Shown one piece after another: positions 52,136 to 62,989 of a stretch of 64,000 nt of DNA (within the stretch, counting starts at the first letter, position 1; each line of letters starts with the position of its first letter). The notes beneath the pieces were generated by a model. It was given only the letters and a program-made list of their open reading frames with translations. It did not search any database and was not told the DNA's origin. The DNA comes from Branchipolynoe longqiensis (Eukaryota; Annelida; Polychaeta; Phyllodocida; Polynoidae): contig CM059197.1 in NCBI GenBank assembly GCA_030323885.1, forward strand, positions 30,766,709 through 30,830,708. The letters are read 5' to 3'. The position numbers and the translations under genes were made by a program.

Positions 52136-53354
52136 GTAACATCAAAGACCTTATAACTCTAAGACGGCTCACTCCCTATCTCTCCCATGGTAATGTAAAT
52201 TTGGCAGTGTCATCTTGTGGTGGGTTTGATCAGCCTGGCTGCTGGCTGGTGTTTCACATGTAAACACATAGGCCTACAAGGCAAGAGGGGGAGTTTAACA
52301 TTTAAGAAAGAGAGATTGCCTGTCATTTGGATTTGGCTGATGTTGCACCTACTGCCTGGTCCTCACCTCCCTCTGCCCCACCCTCCCTCATTCCTCTGAC
52401 CTCCCCCGCTCTCCCCCCCTCCCCACCTCCCCTCCCCCTTCCCGCCCTCTGCTCCCTCCCCTTCCATCCCCCTCGCCTCCTCCCTCCATCCAACCCTACC
52501 CTGTCCTCATCGCCAGTCCCCTCTCCTTCCTCCCCCTTCCTCCTCCTCCCTCCCCCTCCCTCTCCTCACCCCCTCCCTCTCCTCACTCCCTCCCTCTCCT
52601 CACCCATCTCACTCGGCGCTCTCACACCACACCTCCCTCCCCCTTCGCCCTCCCCCCTCCCTCTCCACCTTCCTCCCCCACACTCCCTCTTCCTCCCCGC
52701 ACTCCCTCTCCTCCTCCTCACCCACCTCAGCCGGCACTCTCACACCATACCTCACAATCTCCTCCCCCTCCTTGATGTTAGCGGGGGTGGGGGAGGGAGG
52801 TCCCCACTGGTGACAGATTGCTACTCCTATAGAACCACCGCTACCCCCACCCTGCCCCTCCACCTCTCCACCCCACCCACCCCTGCCACCATACACACAT
52901 TCTGTGGGGTAGCGGTTGATGGTGTGTGTGGTTGGGGTGTAGGTGGGTATGGTGGGGGTGTAGGTGTGTGTGGTGGGGGTGTAGGGTGTGTGTAGTGGAG
53001 GTGTAGGTGGTTTGTGGTGGAGTTGTAGGGGTCTTGCAGAGCGGCACCTCACAATCTTTAGCGTCCCAAAACCCCCACCACACACCTACACCCCCAGCAC
53101 ACACACCCACCATAGACCTATACCACCAACACACACATACCTACACCCCCACCACATCCTTAAACCCCACCACATCTCTGAACCCCCACCACACACCTAC
53201 CAAGCGACAGCAGGTAGGTGTGTGGTGGTGGTTCTTCTGACACTCCAATGCTTTCAAAATGATCAAACCCAACACCTGGTGTGCTGGGTGTTCTCTTGAT
53301 TACACAGTACAGGCTGAGGGAGCCGTCTTAGTGTTATAGGGTCTTTGGTAACAT
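52136..53354 (+). mobile_element. TIR element E2 with 7-bp duplication
   Basis: GTAACAT (52136-52142 and 53348-53354) flanks CAAAGACCTTATAACTCTAA and TTAGTGTTATAGGGTCTTTG. The outer arms match E1 (CAGCCTGGCTGCTGGCTGGT; CCTGGTGTGCTGGGTGTTCT). The interior is a pyrimidine-rich tract (52362-52770) followed by GGTGTAGGTGGGTGTG and its complement (52915-53220). Frames of up to 222 codons inside are low complexity. Confidence 0.85.
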
Positions 53355-53423
53355 AGAGCCATGGCTTATTACTGAATCAGCAGCAAACTTATACCAAATT
53401 TTGCAACCACTGTGGCCGAGTGG

Positions 53424-53772
53424 TTGATTGGTTGGTTATTGGAGTTTTACATCCTGGAAACATCTATGGTCATATCAGGATGGGCACCGACTTGTGACAC
53501 TGACAGTGCACACATATGGTGATTTTATAGTGCTGCCCCACTGGGAAATCAGGCTGCCAGCACCATGCCCTGATCTCCCTCTCAGTCACATTATCCTGAC
53601 ACTGAACTAACCAATCCTTGCCCTATCCTAATAATACCGAATGCCTGGCTAGGAAGCGAGAAGTACAATTTTTTTAAGTGACTGGTTTGACTCGACCAGG
53701 ATTTGAACTCCAGATCTCCCGATCTCCCACACGGGAACCCTCCGCTCTATCGATTGGACCACCACGTCCGGT
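53424..53772 (-). mobile_element. SINE-1, full length
   Basis: Tail GGTTGGTTATTGGAGTTTTAC at left; reverse-strand head CCGGACGTGGTGGTCCAATC, A- and B-box positions intact. Confidence 0.9.
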
Positions 53773-54124
53773 TTGGCGGTAGGTACCGGGCCCAAAAGCT
53801 GCAAGCAAAATACAATAGGGCCTACTAATCTCTGGTTGAGCAGCAATACTGTTCAGCTAACTGCTGGTACTGGGGGCCCACTGCCTCTGTTGGAGTATGA
53901 AATCAGGAAGTCGAGTGTCTGCGCATGTCACTTGAGCACTTTCCGTTATATAGCAGGACATGCCGCACTCTTCCCCCATCTACTCCGGTCCATCAGGTCA
54001 CGTGTCTTATAAGTGTGCCATACCCTCAGGGAAATTGATCTTTCTATGATTTTATCTTTTTAATCAGTGCAGATATACAGCAAACTTTATCGGGGTCATA
54101 TCACTGGAGAGTGAGTTAGCATAA
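53773..54124. other. Unassigned intergenic DNA
   Basis: No repeat or coding sequence recognised. Confidence 0.4.
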
Positions 54125-54450
54125 TTAAAGCTGCATAGTCTGATTAACGCATAACATTTTCAAAATGAAAACACTGACCTAGATTTGATTCTAGATATCT
54201 AACTTGGATACTGAAACACTTATTACACATTTGTTCCCACATAGAAGGGAATACGGAGTCAATTTACTAGAACCTGTTCCTGCAGAAGCCTGTGGTGTCA
54301 GAGTGTTAGCGTGCTTGCCAAAATTAATTTGGCATGTTTGCACTTCGATTATCTCGATAATTTAGCCATTTAAAAAATACGTTACTTCAAACTAAAGTAA
54401 CAGAAATTATAATGATCAAAAGCTCAAAACTATAGGACGTGCAACGTTAA
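54125..54450 (+). mobile_element. MITE-A, complete
   Basis: TTAA at 54125-54128 and 54447-54450; left end AGCTGCATAGTCTGAT, diverged right end ATAGGACGTGCAACG. Confidence 0.88.
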
Positions 54451-54960
54451 AGCTGAATAATCCGTTGGTTTTGAGTTTCTGCCATATTTTGATAAGATAA
54501 ATATATTAGATTGATAATAATTATCTACTTTACTTAAAGCTGCATAGTCTGATGAAATATCAAATTGTCAAAACCAAACCAATTATCTAAATTTGATTTT
54601 ACATATCTAACTTAGATACTGATGCACTTATTAAGCATTTGTTTCTGCGTAGAAGGCAATACTGAGTCTGCAGAAGTCTGGTGTCAGAGTTTTGGCAAGC
54701 TTGCCAAAACTAATTTTCCATGTTTGCACTCAAAATATGTCAAAAGTTTACCATTTAAAATAAAAGTAAGTTTGAACTAATGTAAAGTAGATACTAGTGA
54801 TCGATCTAATATATTTATCTCAGAGAAAATACAGAAATTCAAAACAGTCGGACTATGCAACTTTAAATTTGAAGTAACTTATTTTAAAGATTCAACTTTG
54901 GAGATATTTGAAGTGAAAATATGCCAAGTTACACCAAAATGTTGGACATCATTGCCTTCA
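54447..54960 (-). mobile_element. MITE-A sharing a TTAA with its neighbour, interrupted
   Basis: Starts AGCTGAATAATCCGTTGG right after the TTAA that ends the previous copy. It is split at TTAA (54534) by another copy, resumes at ATTTGAAGTAACTTATT (54867) and fades out near 54960. Confidence 0.82.
54534..54866 (+). mobile_element. MITE-A nested in MITE-A
   Basis: TTAA at 54534-54537 and 54863-54866; ends AGCTGCATAGTCTGATGA and CAGTCGGACTATGCAACT. Confidence 0.92.
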
Positions 54961-55415
54961 TGACAACTGGTTCATGAAAGGCTGTGGTATGTGCTCTCCG
55001 GTCTGTGCGAAAATGTAAAGACCCCTTGCTGCTTATTGGAAAGAGTAGCCTATGTGGCAGCAGCGGGTTTCCTCCAAAGAAATATGTTAGAATGACCATA
55101 TGTTTAACATACAATAGCTGATGATACCAAAATCAATGGGCTCTAAAGGCAAATAAAACAAGCTTTACTGGTAGAAGAGTGTCTTACTGGTACAACGTGC
55201 GTGTAGTAACACACGGGTATAACTATAAGCATTAGCACCGGGCCACAGAGTCAACACATCAAGACACCATTAAATGTACACTGAGTGGCTCGGCATAGAG
55301 TGGACGAGAATGTCCATCGTTTTTGTTTTAAATGGTTAAAATAATTTATCCGCTTTTGTAGGGGGAGGGGAGGCCTCTGAATTTAACATTTGGGTTATAT
55401 CTTTTGTGAATCGCG
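54961..55415. other. Unassigned intergenic DNA
   Basis: Nothing recognised. Confidence 0.4.
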
Positions 55416-55762
55416 TTAAAGCTGCATAGTCCACAATGAAGCAACACATTTTCAAAACTAAAAAAATTATTATCTAGAATTGATTCTACATATCTAGCTT
55501 AGATGCTAAGCATTTGTTGCCAATCGAAGGGAATAACGAGTCAATTTAATAGAACCTGTTACTACTGAAACCTATGGTGTCAGAGTTTTGGCGTGCTTGC
55601 CAAAACTAATTTGACATGTTTGCACTTCAAATATCACATAAGATAGCCATTTAAAATACAAGTTACTCCAAACTAAAGAAATGTACATTATAACAATCAA
55701 TTCAACATATTTTTCCCAGAAAAATGACAGAAACTCAAAACCATCGGACAAATCAACATTAA
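55416..55762 (+). mobile_element. MITE-A, complete
   Basis: TTAA at 55416-55419 and 55759-55762; ends AGCTGCATAGTCCACAATG and CATCGGACAAATCAACA. Confidence 0.9.
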
Positions 55763-55831
55763 TCAAATGAGGGGAAAATTGGATGGAGTACAGAGGGGGG
55801 AGGTTGGGAACGGGGCTGCCCTCCAGTTACG

Positions 55832-55882
55832 TTGATATGACCTTAGATGTTGGCTGGATGGAGAACTCCAACAACCAACAAT
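55832..55882 (+). mobile_element. SINE-1 3' fragment
   Basis: TTGATATGACCTTAGATGTT...GAGAACTCCAACAACCAAC. Confidence 0.75.
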
Positions 55883-55900
55883 TCCAGTTACGTTAGTGGA

Positions 55901-56257
55901 TTAAAGTTGCATAGTCCGATGAAGCATCACATTTTCAAAACCAAAACACTTACCTAGATTTGATTCTACATATTTATCTTCGATACTGGTACAATTAGTT
56001 ATAAGCATTTGTTGTCACATAGAAGGGCATGGGGAGTCAATTTAATAGAACCTGTTAGTGCATAACCCTATGGTGTCAGAGTTTTGGCATGCTTGTCAAA
56101 ATTAATTTGGCGTGTTGCCACTTCAAATATCTCCAGAGTTAGCCATTTAAACTAAAAGTTACTTCAACCTAAAGTAAAGTAGCTTATAATGATCAATTTA
56201 ATGTATTTATCTCAGAAAATGACAGAAATTCAAAGCCATCAGTCTATGCAACTTTAA
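55901..56257 (+). mobile_element. MITE-A, complete
   Basis: TTAA at both ends; AGTTGCATAGTCCGATGAAG and CATCAGTCTATGCAACT. Confidence 0.93.
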
Positions 56258-56501
56258 TGGGATTCAATGAATCAATGTTCACTTTAAAAAACAACAACAG
56301 CCATTCTGATCCATGGACACTGTACCGGTGAATGATGGATGATATGTGTGTGTGTGAGGGTCAAGAGTAACTTCACATGCTGCCATTGTGACCATTATCA
56401 CTTAGACTATGTGACCCACATATCGACATGGAATTTACACACATAGATGTACTTAATAACGTTTAGGGTTACAGGACACACCTATCGCAAATCAATATCA
56501 A
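56258..56501. other. Unassigned DNA
   Basis: Nothing recognised. Confidence 0.4.
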
Positions 56502-56795
56502 CAGGGTCTGTACACATATGCAGATATGGAATTCAAGGCTCTTTAAAGGCTTTTTAAGGCTGCTTTTTCCTAGGAATTCAAGACTATTTTCATTTGGATT
56601 TCAGGAAAAGAACAACAATGGCAAATGGCGATTTTGAACTAATTCAGATCAGTGGGGAATTTAGATCAGTGGAATTCAATATGTTTCAAGACTAATTACC
56701 CAAAATAGGTTAAATTCAAGGCTTTTCAAGGCCATTAAATGGGGCAAATGAAGTTCAAGACTTTCGAAGACTTTCCAGGCCCTGTACGGAACCTG
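56502..56795 (+). mobile_element. hAT-like MITE candidate
   Basis: CAGGGTCTGTAC at left and GTACGGAACCTG at right are inverted with two mismatches. TATCAA occurs directly outside both ends. The interior has AATTCAAGGCTTTTCAAGGC words. hAT elements make 8-bp duplications, so 6 matching bases leave this open. Confidence 0.5.
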
Positions 56796-57080
56796 TATCA
56801 AACTACACGAAGGTGAATTGTAGCCAAGTCAAATTTAATATCAACCGATGATATGACATAGGTAAGCCGTATAAACCTTAATGGTGGAAAAACAACCCTA
56901 ATATTATTTAGTAGCAGTTTTATCATTAGTTAGAAAAGGAACCATCTCAAATGACCTCTGACCCCATCCACCTCATCATCAATCGCCTGCACAGACATGC
57001 AGGGTTGCTGCTGTGTGTTGTGAATACCAGCGGAACAAAACCATTGCGACACTGACGGTACTCGTTGCGCTCACTCCGCA
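56796..57080. other. Unassigned DNA
   Basis: Nothing recognised. Confidence 0.4.
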
Positions 57081-57795
57081 ATGTGTGATTCCCGATGTGC
57101 GATAGTATCCACCATGCATTGCCGGGTCAGCTTGTTAGAGATCTACTAGAAGCCCTGAAGGTGCCATCCCCCCCCCCCTTCCCTGTCCCATCGGGCACCT
57201 CCTGATCCCTGATGGACAATAATATCTGCCATGCTCAGCTTGTTAGAGATCTAATAGAAGCCCTGACAGCATCTCCTCCCCCCCCCCCCCCCCCCCCCCC
57301 CCATTAGGCACCTTCTGATTCCCGATGTGAGATAGTATCCACCATGCACTGCCGGGTCAGCTTGTTAGAGATCTACTAGAAGCCCCGACAGCACCCTCCC
57401 CCCCCCATTAAACACCTTCTAATTCCCGATGTACAATAGTATCAGCCATGCATCGCCAGCTCAGCTTGTTAAAGATCTACTAGAAGCCCCGACAGTATCC
57501 CCCCGATTAAGTACCTTCTGATCCCCGGTGTGTGATAGTGTGCGCTATGCATCGCCAGCTCAGATTGTTAGAGATCTCCTAGAAACCCCGACAGTGTTCC
57601 CCCACCCCCCATTAAGCACCTTCTGATCTCCGATGTGTGATAGTATCCACCATGCATTGCCAGCTCAGCTTGTTAGGGATCTAGTAGAAGCCCCGACAGC
57701 ACCCCTCCCCCATTAAGCGCCTTCTGATTCCCGATGTACAATAGTATGCGCCATGCATTGCCAGCTCAGCTTGTTAGAGATCTACTAGAAGCTCC
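57081..57795. repeat. Satellite of 95-117-bp units, about 7 copies
   Basis: Each unit carries CCCGATGTGNGATAGTATCC, CCATGCATTGCC, CAGCTTGTTAGAGATCTACT, AGAAGCCCCGACAG and a C run of variable length. Unit starts are spaced at about 57094, 57211, 57324, 57428, 57537, 57632 and 57733. Confidence 0.92.
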
Positions 57796-58080
57796 TGGCA
57801 GCGCCCGCCTCAACACCCAGAATCCCCCAGGGCCCCCCCCCCCCATCCCCCCCATACTGCATTAGGCCCCTCCTGGTCCCCCGGTGCACAGCCTTACATC
57901 GGTAATCTGGCCTACCCTGTGAGAACCCCCCCCCCTCATCACCCCCCCCCATCCCCACACCCACAGCCACCCACACATGCGCGCACACACACACACTAAG
58001 GACCCCGTTCCCTGGTGGGCAGCACGTCCTCTATTGAACTTTGATCGCTCTCCTCAAAGACGAGCTGAGCTCCCTTTACA
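57796..58080 (+). repeat. Repeat RX, copy 1
   Basis: Continues from the last satellite unit: ATTAGGCCCCTCCTGGTCCC, CACAGCCTTACATCGGTAAT, AAGGACCCCGTTCCCTGG, TTTGATCGCTCTCCTCAAAG. The same sequence without the satellite is inserted at 60140-60422. Confidence 0.7.
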
Positions 58081-58262
58081 AGAGGGCTAAGCCACGAAAT
58101 GAAAAGAAAAGAAAAAAAGCACTTATCAATTACCAAAGTACTATCCACACGCTAATAGGTTTATGTCCAGACAGGTCTCGTCAATGTGAAGCTGTTTGAG
58201 GATGGTGTAGGCGTGGAACAGTTTATTGAACCACCACCATTGAACATGACCATCAGCGTGCG
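58081..58262. other. Short linker
   Basis: No repeat family recognised. Confidence 0.4.
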
Positions 58263-59174
58263 AAATAAGGCATGTCCGCTTGTCTGAGCCAAGTGAGAGT
58301 CGGCACGGACAAGCACAATATGGCTTCAGCTTTTCCTTATGTTGGACAAGTGACAATTTTGGGCAATATGAGGAGGGGTGGAGGGGATAGAAGGGGAGAG
58401 GGGGGGCAGAGGATGATTGTGGTGGCAGGATCGCGAGGAGGGGGGGGGGGGGAACAAGAGGAGGAAGGGGTGAGGAGAGGCAAACAGTGACACTAATGGC
58501 ATCTGTGATGTATAAAGATACGTAAGGGAATATTACTTATTATTATTACAGTACAACCCCGTTAAACCAAGCTCAGTTAAACCAAACAATCGGTAAATCC
58601 AAACTTTTTTCTGCGGCCTGGCAAAATACTACCATTTATCATATAAAAAAGTTGGTTAAACCAAAGTCGGTTAATCCAAACTATCGGTTAATCCAAACAA
58701 AATTGTCTCGCCCCAGGCCACTTTCGGTATGGTTAAACCAAACTTTGATGTGGTCATAAGGTCATCTGAGACTTGTTTATATGATAAATTGTAGTATTTT
58801 GCTGGGCCGCCAAAAAAAGTTTGGATTAACTGATCGTTTGGTTTAACTGAGCTTGGTTTAACTGGGTTATACTCTATATACATAAAAAGCAATAATCAAA
58901 GTGTCCACATATATTCTATATTGCATTCATAATGCACCTGCTCTTTTGCCAAAGCCAAGTCAAAGTCGAAACCAAAGCTTGGTTAAACCAATGATCGGTT
59001 AATCCAAACAAATTTCTAGGGTCCCTTCAAGTTTGGTTTAACAGGGTTATACTGTATTACTGTTATCCTCTGTAAGATACAACACTTTACCGGTGGTGCC
59101 AAAATTCAGGCAGATAAGTAAAAATCACAGGCTTGTCCAATGGACAAGTGAAATATTTGGCTTATTTCTATCAT
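58263..59174 (+). repeat. Repeat D, copy 2, interrupted
   Basis: CTTGTCTGAGCCAAGTGAG...GTTGGACAAGTGACAATTTT at left and CAATGGACAAGTGAAATATT...TTATTTCTATCATT at right match 7845-8293. Between them lie purine-rich DNA with a G run (58440-58452) and pogo-like element P. Confidence 0.6.
58547..59056 (+). mobile_element. Pogo-like element P (GTTAAACC ends)
   Basis: TA-CAGTACAACCCCGTTAAACC (58547) and GGTTTAACAGGGTTATACTG-TA (to 59056) are inverted ends. A second GGTTTAACTGGGTTATACTC-TA occurs at about 58854-58876, so either a second truncated copy or an internal duplication is present. GGTTAATCCAAACAA words recur inside. Confidence 0.8.
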
Positions 59175-59175
59175 T

Positions 59176-59385
59176 AGGCATTATTAGGATAGGGCAAGGA
59201 CTGGTTCACTGAGTGTCAGGATAATGTGACTGAGTGGGATATTAGGTCACAGTGCTGGCGGCCTGATTTTCCAGTGGGGCAGCACTATAAAGTCACCATG
59301 AGTATGCAGTCACAAGTCGGTACCCAACCTGATATGTCCTTAGATGTTGCCAGGACGTAAAGCTCCAACAACCAACCAACCATTA
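59176..59385 (+). mobile_element. SINE-1, 5' truncated
   Basis: Begins GGCATTATTAGGATAGGGC and continues to GACGTAAAGCTCCAACAAC. It abuts the end of repeat D. Confidence 0.88.
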
Positions 59386-59578
59386 GATCTAGTGGTAGGC
59401 CTACACTGATGGCCTGACCAGTAGGCCTACTTCTATCAAATTAGGCTCATTCTAAGTGAACTAGTCTGGTACTCCACAAATCTCTGCCTACAAAGTCGGT
59501 ACAAGAAAGAATAACACATGTGGAGAACAAAAGGTAGCCTCGTGGTCTTCTAATTCAAGTTCAAGTTATTAAACTTGC
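59386..59578. other. Short linker
   Basis: No repeat family recognised. Confidence 0.4.
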
Positions 59579-59922
59579 ATAGTCCGATGGCTTTGAGTTT
59601 CTGTCATTTTTTTAGATAAATACATTAAATTGATCATTATAAGCTATTTTACTTTAGGTTGAAGTAACTTTTAGTTTAAATGGCCAACTTTGGAGATATT
59701 TGAAGCGACAACATGCCATTTTAATTTTGGCAAGCACGCCAAAACTCTGACACCATAGGGTCATGCAGCAACCGGTTCTATTAAATTGACTCCCCATGCC
59801 CTTCTATGTGACAACACATGCTTAATAACTGCACTAGTATATAAGATAAATATGTAGAATCAAATCTATCTAAGTGTTTTGGTTTTGAAAATTTGATGCT
59901 TCATCGGACTATGCAACTTTAA
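59579..59922 (-). mobile_element. MITE-A, complete
   Basis: TTAA at both ends; ACTTGCATAGTCCGATGG and CATCGGACTATGCAACT. Confidence 0.93.
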
Positions 59923-60041
59923 GCACTAAGTGTCAGGAAAGTTGTGCCCCACTTTATTTCCTGTCTACTCCAGAAACAAACAGCAGGGGAAGATGTGAGC
60001 ATCACAAAGCATGTTCTCTGACAAATAAAAGTCTATACATG

Positions 60042-60501
60042 TACAGTAAAACCTCTCTAAATCGACTGACCATGGGACCGACTTTAAGTGGTCCATTTAG
60101 GGAGGTGGTCGGTTTAGGGAGCTAGAATATCCTTACAACTGGCAGAGCCTGCCCCAACACCCGGCAACCCCTAGGGCCCCCCCCCCCTCCCCATGCTACA
60201 TTAGGCCCCTCCTGGTCCCCCAGTGCACAGCCTTACATCAGTAATCTGGTCTACCATCCTCATAACCCACCCCCATCCCCACACCCACAGCCACCCACAC
60301 ATACACACACATGCACACACACACACGCCTGCACACACTAAGGACCCCATTCGCTGGCAGGCAGCACATCCTCCATCAAACTTTGATCGCTCTCCTCAAA
60401 GACGAGTTGAGCTCCCTTTACAGACGGGGACCCAAATAAAGCGATCGATATAGGGGAGTGGTCGATCTGTGGAGGTGGTCGGTTAGGGAGGTTTCACTGT
60501 A
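60042..60501 (+). mobile_element. Pogo/Tigger-like MITE, copy 3, interrupted by RX
   Basis: TA, CAGTAAAACCTCTCTAA (60044) and GGGAGGTTTCACTG, TA (60501). Interior matches copy 1 up to ATCCTTACAAC and from GGGACCCAAATAAAGCGATC; repeat RX lies between. Confidence 0.88.
60140..60422 (+). repeat. Repeat RX, copy 2, inserted in a MITE
   Basis: TGGCAGAGCCTGCCCCAACA to GAGCTCCCTTTACA, collinear with 57796-58080. The C runs and CACACACA tract differ in length. Insertion into a known MITE shows RX is itself mobile. Confidence 0.75.
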
Positions 60502-61084
60502 CTTCGCTCATCCAAGCTCTCAATAAGTACCCAGGTTTATGTGATACGGGAGGCCTGCGCTCTACCGGGTCGGCTATCGCGCCCGGTGTTTGCAGAGTAT
60601 GCTCGGCCTCTAGTTGTGACACCGTGATGACCTCTTCCATTGAATCACTATATAGATTTGTGGGTGGTTCGCTGTCTGAATGCTCTTGAATTATTCTACC
60701 ACTGGGAAACATATGTAGTGATCTTATTTCACGGTGCAGTCACGAGTAGTTGCACAACATCATATTGTTATAACATTTCCGAATATCTATAAAAAAATCT
60801 CCCACATACCTATATACGAAAATAGGCCAATCGGGGAAAGTTGTCGGCGTCGAGCATTGGATGTCGGCGTCGAAGGGCATAATTATAGTTTAGCATTGAC
60901 AGAGTGTTGGAAAGTTCTTAAATCTATCCTGAATGTAAAGGTAGATAAAATACAACAACCCAATTTGTTTCTAGGATAATTTAATATGAAACAAAGAAAT
61001 GCACTACACTTTAAGAATTGTGATGCCGACATATTAAATTGACCACCAATTGGCCCATTTTCGTGAGGCCAACTCATACATACA
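60502..61084. other. Unassigned DNA with a SINE-1 head fragment
   Basis: 60540-60599, read in reverse (CCGGGCGCGATAGCCGACCC, GGTAGAGCGCAGGCCTCCCG), is a lone tRNA-like SINE-1 head. The rest is unassigned; GTCGGCGTCGA is repeated near 60841 and 60863. Confidence 0.55.
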
Positions 61085-61765
61085 TGTATAATGCGGAATG
61101 GATTGAGCGCTCGCAAACCCGTGCGGGAGGTCGTGGGTTCAAACTAGTGACTTACAAAACTGATACTTGTCACTATCTAGCCCGGTGTCGTATTCTCAGC
61201 GCCCGGTCATTCTCAGCGGCCTGTCGTGGCTTCTGCGCATGCGCGGATTTTCGCACGTTGCGGCGAGCACTGCTATTTGTTTTGTTTACTGCTACATTGT
61301 TAGCTGCTACGTTAATATCGCTTGGAATTTAAGGTTAATTTAATGAAATTTCATTATTTGAGTATGTAATTCTGTTAAATATGATCGCATTCAATAGATT
61401 TCGGCCTGATCGGACCCTAACACTGCCGGGCACCAGCTGAGCTTGTAGCCGGCGAGGCCACGGGTCTTTTGCATATGTCTTAAAATCCGCGCATGCGCAG
61501 AAGCCACGACAGGCCGCTGAGAATGACCGGGCGCTGAGAATACGACACCGGTGATCGACACTACTAGACTAGCACAACGATTGGTTCGCTCAGTGTCAAG
61601 ATAATTTTACAGGGTGAGATATCGGGTAAATAGATCCGGCAGCATGGTTTTCCAGTCAGGCAGCACTATAAACTCACAATGAGTGTGCAATGTGCACTGT
61701 CACAAGTCAATATCCATCCAGATCAGATTTTAGATGTTGCTAGGGCATAACGGTCCAACAGACAA
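61085..61765 (+). mobile_element. SINE-1 interrupted by TIR element G3
   Basis: Head and early body (GGAATGGATTGAGCGCTCG to ATCTAGCCCGG) resume at GTGATCGACACTACTAG (61551) and run to GTTGCTAGGGCATAACGG. Confidence 0.82.
61183..61551 (+). mobile_element. TIR element G3 with perfect 66-bp ends
   Basis: The element 61187-61547 has perfect 66-bp inverted repeats (61187-61252 and 61482-61547) starting TGTCGTATTCTCAGCGCCC, flanked by CCGG. Removing the element and one CCGG restores a continuous SINE-1. The interior (GAATTTAAGGTTAATTTAAT, ATATGATCGCATTCAATAG) is shared with G1 and G2. Perfect ends indicate recent insertion. Confidence 0.92.
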
Positions 61766-61779
61766 ATATAGTCAATAAC

Positions 61780-62530
61780 ATTACCAGACCGAATCTCCAC
61801 AAGAAGTTCCCGGGGACCAGTCTGCCGTGGAAGAGTGTCGGGGACCCGTCTGCCATTGTACCAGAGAGCGTGTACATAGATGAGAGGGACAACTGTCATA
61901 GTAGATCGTGTAACAGCTGCCGACTGTGGCACTCCAAGTGGTGGTTGTTGAACACTTTATGACACAGCTGGCAAACTCAAGGCATTGTCAATGGTCGTGT
62001 GCAATCTTCATACAGAAAATGTCAAATATCTCTAAAACCACACCACCTAGAAACAAATCGCTTGGTACACATATAGAAAACATATTCAATGAACAGATTA
62101 TATTAAAGTTATAAGGTTAGTGTTCTGCATTTCTATTAATTTGGAATAAAATATACGTTTTGCACTGCACGTACGGCAAACTCAATGCATTGTCAATGGC
62201 GGTGAGCAATCTTCATACAGAAAATGTCAAATATCTCTAAAACTACATGACCTAGATACAATCCGCTTGGAACACATATAGAAAACATGTTTACCAAAAA
62301 GATTATATTGAATTTATAAGGTTAGGGTTCTGGATTTCTATTAATTTTTAAAGAAAACTAATGTTTTGCACTGTGCATACTGGCAAACTCAAGGCTTGTT
62401 CAACAATAACCGCCAGGAGCGCCACTGTAAGTGTAACCTGTGTTACCGATTTTCGCGGGAGTTGTCCCTCTCATCTATATACAAGCTCTCTGGTTTGTAC
62501 GAAGGCTGGGGCCCTATCTGAGGAGGGGCA
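61780..62530 (+). mobile_element. Composite inverted-repeat element N
   Basis: The left arm (about 61795-61960) and right arm (about 62400-62520) are inverted, imperfect copies; GTTGTCCCTCTCATCTAT at right pairs with ATAGATGAGAGGGACAAC at left. Both arms lead outward into GGGGACCNGTCTGCC repeats. A tandem pair of about 206-bp units fills the centre. Outer limits are unclear. Confidence 0.6.
61970..62400. repeat. Two tandem units of about 206 bp related to element B
   Basis: GGCAAACTCAANGCATTGTC starts units at 61970 and 62175, with a partial third at 62382. Each contains CATATAGAAAACATNTT and ATTATATTNAATTTATAAGG, as in the single copy inside B2 (about 10299-10515). Confidence 0.88.
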
Positions 62531-62619
62531 AGGCCCGGGGACCTGTCCTGTCGCTGTGTGCAAGGAATGGGGACCGCTGCTGCTGGGTGGTCTGTTTTGT
62601 TGGGTTAGGTCTGGGTACC

Positions 62620-62862
62620 CGTCAGATGTTGGACAAGGTCCGAGGATCCGTCTGCCGCTGGGCGAAGTCCGGGGACCCGTATGCCGCTGGGTGAAGTCCG
62701 AGGACCTGTCTGTCACTGGGCCAGGCCCAGGGACCCGTCTACCGCTGTGCGAGTTCCGCGGACCCGTCTGCTGCTCCTCAAGGTCCGGGGACCCGTCTAC
62801 CACAGGGCGAGGTCCGGGGACCCGTCTACCACAGGGCGAGTTCTGGGGGACCCGTCTGCCGC
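62620..62862. repeat. 30-bp minisatellite GGTCCGGGGACCCGTCTACC
   Basis: About 8 units of 29-30 bp. Because the unit is close to 10 codons, a 197-codon frame (62361-62954) stays open through it; it has no recognisable domain and is not called as a gene. Confidence 0.9.
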
Positions 62863-62989
62863 CGGGCAATGTTTCCATAAGCATATTCAGTGCTTTACGG
62901 AGAGACCCAACCAGCCACGGTGCGACCCAACTAGCCACGGTTGAACTTGTTTGAGCCCGTTTAAACTTGTTTCCGGTACAAAGGCTAGG

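Noticed and set aside
52327..52995. 222-codon proline/serine-rich frame
   Set aside because: Lies in a CTCCC-rich filler inside transposon E2.
62361..62954. 197-codon frame and its 209-codon reverse counterpart
   Set aside because: A 30-bp repeat (10 codons) keeps both strands open; no recognisable domain.
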